A stretch of DNA of 30,146 nt. It comes from Tubiluchus corallicola. Lineage: Eukaryota > Priapulida > Priapulimorpha > Priapulimorphida > Tubiluchidae. Positions 28,001-30,146 of the stretch are shown here, in pieces. The notes beneath the pieces are model-generated. The model searched no databases, was not told where the DNA came from, and saw only the letters and a program-made list of their open reading frames with translations. The DNA is taken from positions 1 to 30,146 of the forward strand of contig JAQGDQ010001674.1 in NCBI GenBank assembly GCA_030141605.1. The letters are read 5' to 3'. A program made the position numbers and the translations under genes. Position 1 is the first letter of the stretch. Every line of letters starts with the position of its first letter.

Positions 28001-30146
28001 ATCGCCAAGAGAGACCAAACTCCAAGAAACGTGCTGAGAGTATTGGGTTTGAGAAAAAACAAAGCCATCGCCGAGAGAGATCAAACTCCAAGGAAGGTGC
28101 TGAAAGCACTGGGTTTGAGGGAAAACAAAATCGCCGACAAGAGAGACCAAACTCCAAGAATCGTGCTGAGAGCATTGGGTTTGAGGAAAAACAAAGCCAC
28201 CACCAAGAGAGACCAAACTCCAAGAAACGTACTGAGAGCACTGGGTTTGAGAAAAAACAAAGCCACCACCGAGAGAGACCAAACTCCAAGGAACGTGCTG
28301 ATAGCATTGGGTTTGAGGAAAAACAAAGCCACCGCCAAGAGAGACCGAACTCAAAGGAACGTGCTGAGAGCATTGGGTTTGAGGAAAAACAAAGCCACCG
28401 CCAAGAGAGACCAAACTCCAAGAAACGTGCTGAGAGTATTGGGTTTGAGGAAAAACAAAGCCATCGCCGAGAGAGACCAAACTCCAAGAATCGTGCTGAG
28501 AGCATTGGATTTGAGGAAAAACAAAGCCACTGTCGAGAGAGACCAAACTCCAAGAAACGTGCAGAGAGCATTGGGTTTGAGAAAAAACGAAAACACCACC
28601 GAGGGAGACCAAACTCCAAGAAACGTACTGAGAGCATTGGGTTTGAGGAAAAGCAAGGCCACCACCGAAAGAGACCAAACTCCAAGGAACGTGCTGAGAG
28701 CATTGGGTTTGAGGAAAAACAAAGCCAACGCCGAGAGCGACCAAACTCCAAGAAACGTGCTGATAACACTGGGTTTGAGAAAAAACGAAAACACCACCGA
28801 GGGAGACCAAACTCCAAGAAACGTACTGAGAGCATTGAGTTTGAGGAAAAACAAAGCGTTTGCCAAGAAAGACCAAACTCCAAAGAACGTACTGAGAGCA
28901 TTGGGTTTGAGGAAAAACAAAGCCACCGCCAAGAGAGACCAAACTCCAAGGAACGTACTGAGAGCATTGGGTTTGAGAAAAAACGAAAACACCACCGAGG
29001 GAGACCAAACTCCAAGAAACGTACTGAGAGCATTGGGTTTGAGGAAAAGCAAGGCCACCACCGAAAGAGACCAAACTCCAAGGAACGTGCTGAGAGCATT
29101 GGGTTTGAGGAAAAACAAAGCCACCGCCGAGAGCGACCAAACTCCAAGAAACGTGCTGATAACACTGGGTTTGAGAAAAAACGAAAACACCACCGAGGGA
29201 GACCAAACTCCAAGAAACGTACTGAGAGCATTGGGTTTGAGGAAAAACAAAGCCACCGTCGAGAGAGACCAAACTCCAAGGAACGTGCTGAGAGCATTGA
29301 GTTTGAGGAAAAACAAAGCGTTTGCCAAGAGAGACCAAACTCTAAAGAACGTACTGAGAGCATTGGGTTTGAGGAAAAACAAAGCCACCGCCAAGAGAGA
29401 CCAAACTCCAAGGAACGTGCAGAGAGCATTGAGTTTGAGGAAAAACAAAGCGTTTGCCAAGAGAGACCAAACTCCAAGGAACGTACTGAGAGCATTGGGT
29501 TTGAGGAAAAACAAAGCCACCGCCGAGAGAGACCAAACTCCAAGGAACGTGCAGAGAGCATTGAGTTTGAGGAAAAACAAAGCGTTTGCCAAGAGAGACC
29601 AAACTCCAAGGAACGTGCAGAGAGCATTAAGTTTGAGGAAAAACAAAGCGTTTGCCAAGAGAGACCAAACTCCAAGGAACGTGCAGAGAGCATTGGGTTT
29701 GAGGAAAAACAAGGCCACCACCGTGAGAGGCCAAACACCAAGGAACGTGCTGATAGCATTGGGTTTGAGGAAAAACAAAGCCACCGCCAAGAGAGACCAA
29801 ACTCCAAGGAACGTACTGCGAGCATTGGGTTTGAGGAAAAACAAGGCCACCGCCGAGAGAGACCAAACTCCAAGGAACGTGCTGAGAGCATTGGGTTTGA
29901 GGAAAAACAAAGCCACCGCCAAAAGAGACCGAACTCAAAGGAACGTGCTGAGAGCATTGGGTTTGAGGAAAAACAAGGCCACCGCCAAGAGAGACCAAAC
30001 TCCAAGGAACGTGCAGAGAGCATTGGGTTTGAGGAAAAACAAAGCGTTTGCCGAGAGAGAACAAACTCCAAAGAACGTGCAGAGAGCATTGGGTTTGAGG
30101 AAAAACAAGGCCACCACCGAGAGAGGCCAAACACCAAGGAACGTGC
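25027..30146 (+). CDS. Asp-rich plus 22-aa repeat ORF, copy C (partial, runs off window)
   Basis: The ATG context and first 70 residues match copy B (MGRHPVELKTF; ALQLRSKMKRN for AQQLRSKMKRN). Here the basic segment joins the acidic block directly at TRLKDDGDD, because about 300 bp present in copy B (about 21315-21612) is missing, in frame. After the acidic block and linker the 22-residue repeats start in the ATAERDQT frame. They switch to the SHRRERPNSKK frame at the 64-bp unit near 27240, as in copies A and B. I see no stop in this frame before the window ends. Upstream of the ATG the frame is open through KEYRKIQSYTLDPKAKSKE into array B. The protein is unrecognised. Confidence 0.5.
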   Translation, partial: MGRHPVELKTFSETPDSTALPGRRGYTLEQKKYTTKRRLKTWLTKRRLKALQLRSKMKRNSVITNTITRLKDDGDDDDDDDYDDGGGSGGNDNDDDHDDDDDDDGNDDDDGDDDDGSSNDDDNGDDGDDDYDDGGGSSGNDNDDYDDDDDGYDDDDGDDDDGSSSNDDDNSDDADDDYDDGGGSGGNDINDDHDDDDDDDGNDDDDGDDDDGSSNDDDNGDDGDDDYDDGGGSSGNDNDDYDDDDDDDGNDDDDDGDDGDGDDDDDDGGSSVSNDNDDDDEDDDDGDGNDNNDSNDNDGDDDDGDGDDDDGDDDGGGRGGNDNDDDDDDDDDDGGGRGRGRGGNDNDDDDDDVDGNDDNDVGDDDGGGGDDGDGNDDDDGNDDDDNDDDDDYGLATVEAAEKRARTSRQKSTTSTRSQQRSTSDRQGGLQGSEANEGKIVRAPAKKDQTLGNVLGALGLRKNKATAERDQTSGNVLGASGLKKNKATTERDQTPGNVLGASGLKKNKATTERDQTPGNVLGALGLRKNKATTERDQTSGNVLGALGLKKNKATTERDQTPGNVLGALGLRKNKATTERDQTSGNVLGALGLTKNKATAETDQTSGNVQIVLGLSRNKATAERDQTSGNVLGALGLKKNKATTERDQTPGNVLGALGLRKNKATAKKDQTLGNVLGALGLTKNKATAETDQTSGNVQIVLGLSRNKATTEKDRTPRKVLRALGLRKNTASAERDQTPSNVMKAGFEKKQSHRRERPNSKKRAESVGFEKKQSHPRERPNSKKRADNTGFEKKRKHHRGRPNSKKRAESIGFEEKQSHCRKRPNSKERAESIGFEEKQSHRQERPNSKKRAESIGFEKKQSHRRERSNSKEGAESTGFEGKQNRRRERPNSKNRAESIGFEEKQSHCRERPNSKKRAESIGFEKKRKHHRGRPNSKKRTESIGFEEKQSHRQERPNSKKRAENIGFEKKQSHRRERSNSKVGAESIGFEKKQSHRQERPNSKKRAESIGFEKKQSHRRERSNSKEGAESTGFEGKQNRRQERPNSKNRAESIGFEEKQSHHQERPNSKKRTESTGFEKKQSHHRERPNSKERADSIGFEEKQSHRQERPNSKERAESIGFEEKQSHRQERPNSKKRAESIGFEEKQSHRRERPNSKNRAESIGFEEKQSHCRERPNSKKRAESIGFEKKRKHHRGRPNSKKRTESIGFEEKQGHHRKRPNSKERAESIGFEEKQSQRRERPNSKKRADNTGFEKKRKHHRGRPNSKKRTESIEFEEKQSVCQERPNSKERTESIGFEEKQSHRQERPNSKERTESIGFEKKRKHHRGRPNSKKRTESIGFEEKQGHHRKRPNSKERAESIGFEEKQSHRRERPNSKKRADNTGFEKKRKHHRGRPNSKKRTESIGFEEKQSHRRERPNSKERAESIEFEEKQSVCQERPNSKERTESIGFEEKQSHRQERPNSKERAESIEFEEKQSVCQERPNSKERTESIGFEEKQSHRRERPNSKERAESIEFEEKQSVCQERPNSKERAESIKFEEKQSVCQERPNSKERAESIGFEEKQGHHRERPNTKERADSIGFEEKQSHRQERPNSKERTASIGFEEKQGHRRERPNSKERAESIGFEEKQSHRQKRPNSKERAESIGFEEKQGHRQERPNSKERAESIGFEEKQSVCRERTNSKERAESIGFEEKQGHHRERPNTKER
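26350..30146 (+). repeat. 66-bp minisatellite array C (at least 57 units, open at window edge)
   Basis: The order of unit variants follows array A closely (offset 22585, then 22519 after one unit is lost), so A and C are recent relatives. Array C lacks exactly eleven units (726 bp) that array A has between 5922 and 6648. It continues beyond the window. Confidence 0.95.

Overview
This is animal (metazoan) genomic DNA, probably from an invertebrate; I cannot name the species. The evidence is an EGF-type exon with splice sites, TTAGGG-type interstitial telomere repeats, tRNA-derived SINE fragments, an RTE-like LINE fragment, a decayed Polinton/Maverick element and a BTB-domain pseudogene. Nothing looks prokaryotic.

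Layout. 1-1750: AT-rich DNA with one calcium-binding-EGF-like exon (817-906), TTAGGG-like repeats and two tRNA-like SINE pieces. 1753-3263: an imperfect palindrome of about 1.5 kb. 3261-9909: copy A of a repeat gene, made of an Asp-rich block, a short linker and about 93 tandem 66-bp units. 9920-14900: non-coding DNA with a duplicated 0.85-kb segment (10785-11630 and 13135-13972), a CTAC microsatellite and small tandem repeats. 14912-15369: a BTB/POZ pseudogene. 15705-18545, minus strand: a Polinton remnant in which packaging ATPase, a pX-like small protein, integrase with chromodomain and minor capsid protein are all broken. 19125-20090: a tandem repeat interrupted by a LINE fragment. 21014-24936 and 24937-30146 (running off the edge): copies B and C of the repeat gene, in direct tandem.

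The most unusual item is the repeat gene family. Its architecture is a basic N-terminal segment, an Asp/Gly/Asn block of up to about 410 residues, a Lys/Arg/Ser/Thr linker and a very long basic 22-residue repeat. The 66-bp unit is free of stops in five of six frames, so long open frames there do not by themselves prove coding. The encoded repeat also changes reading frame at one 64-bp unit that all three copies share. Copy B's array joins copy C's first exon directly, in the main repeat frame. Only a degraded patch at 24320-24470 keeps B and C from forming one open frame of more than 9 kb. I recognise no family for the protein, and it could equally be satellite DNA that happens to be open.

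No working pathway is visible. The recognisable genes are either single exons or dead copies, and the rest is repeat biology: minisatellite expansion, segmental duplication, and insertions next to repeat boundaries.
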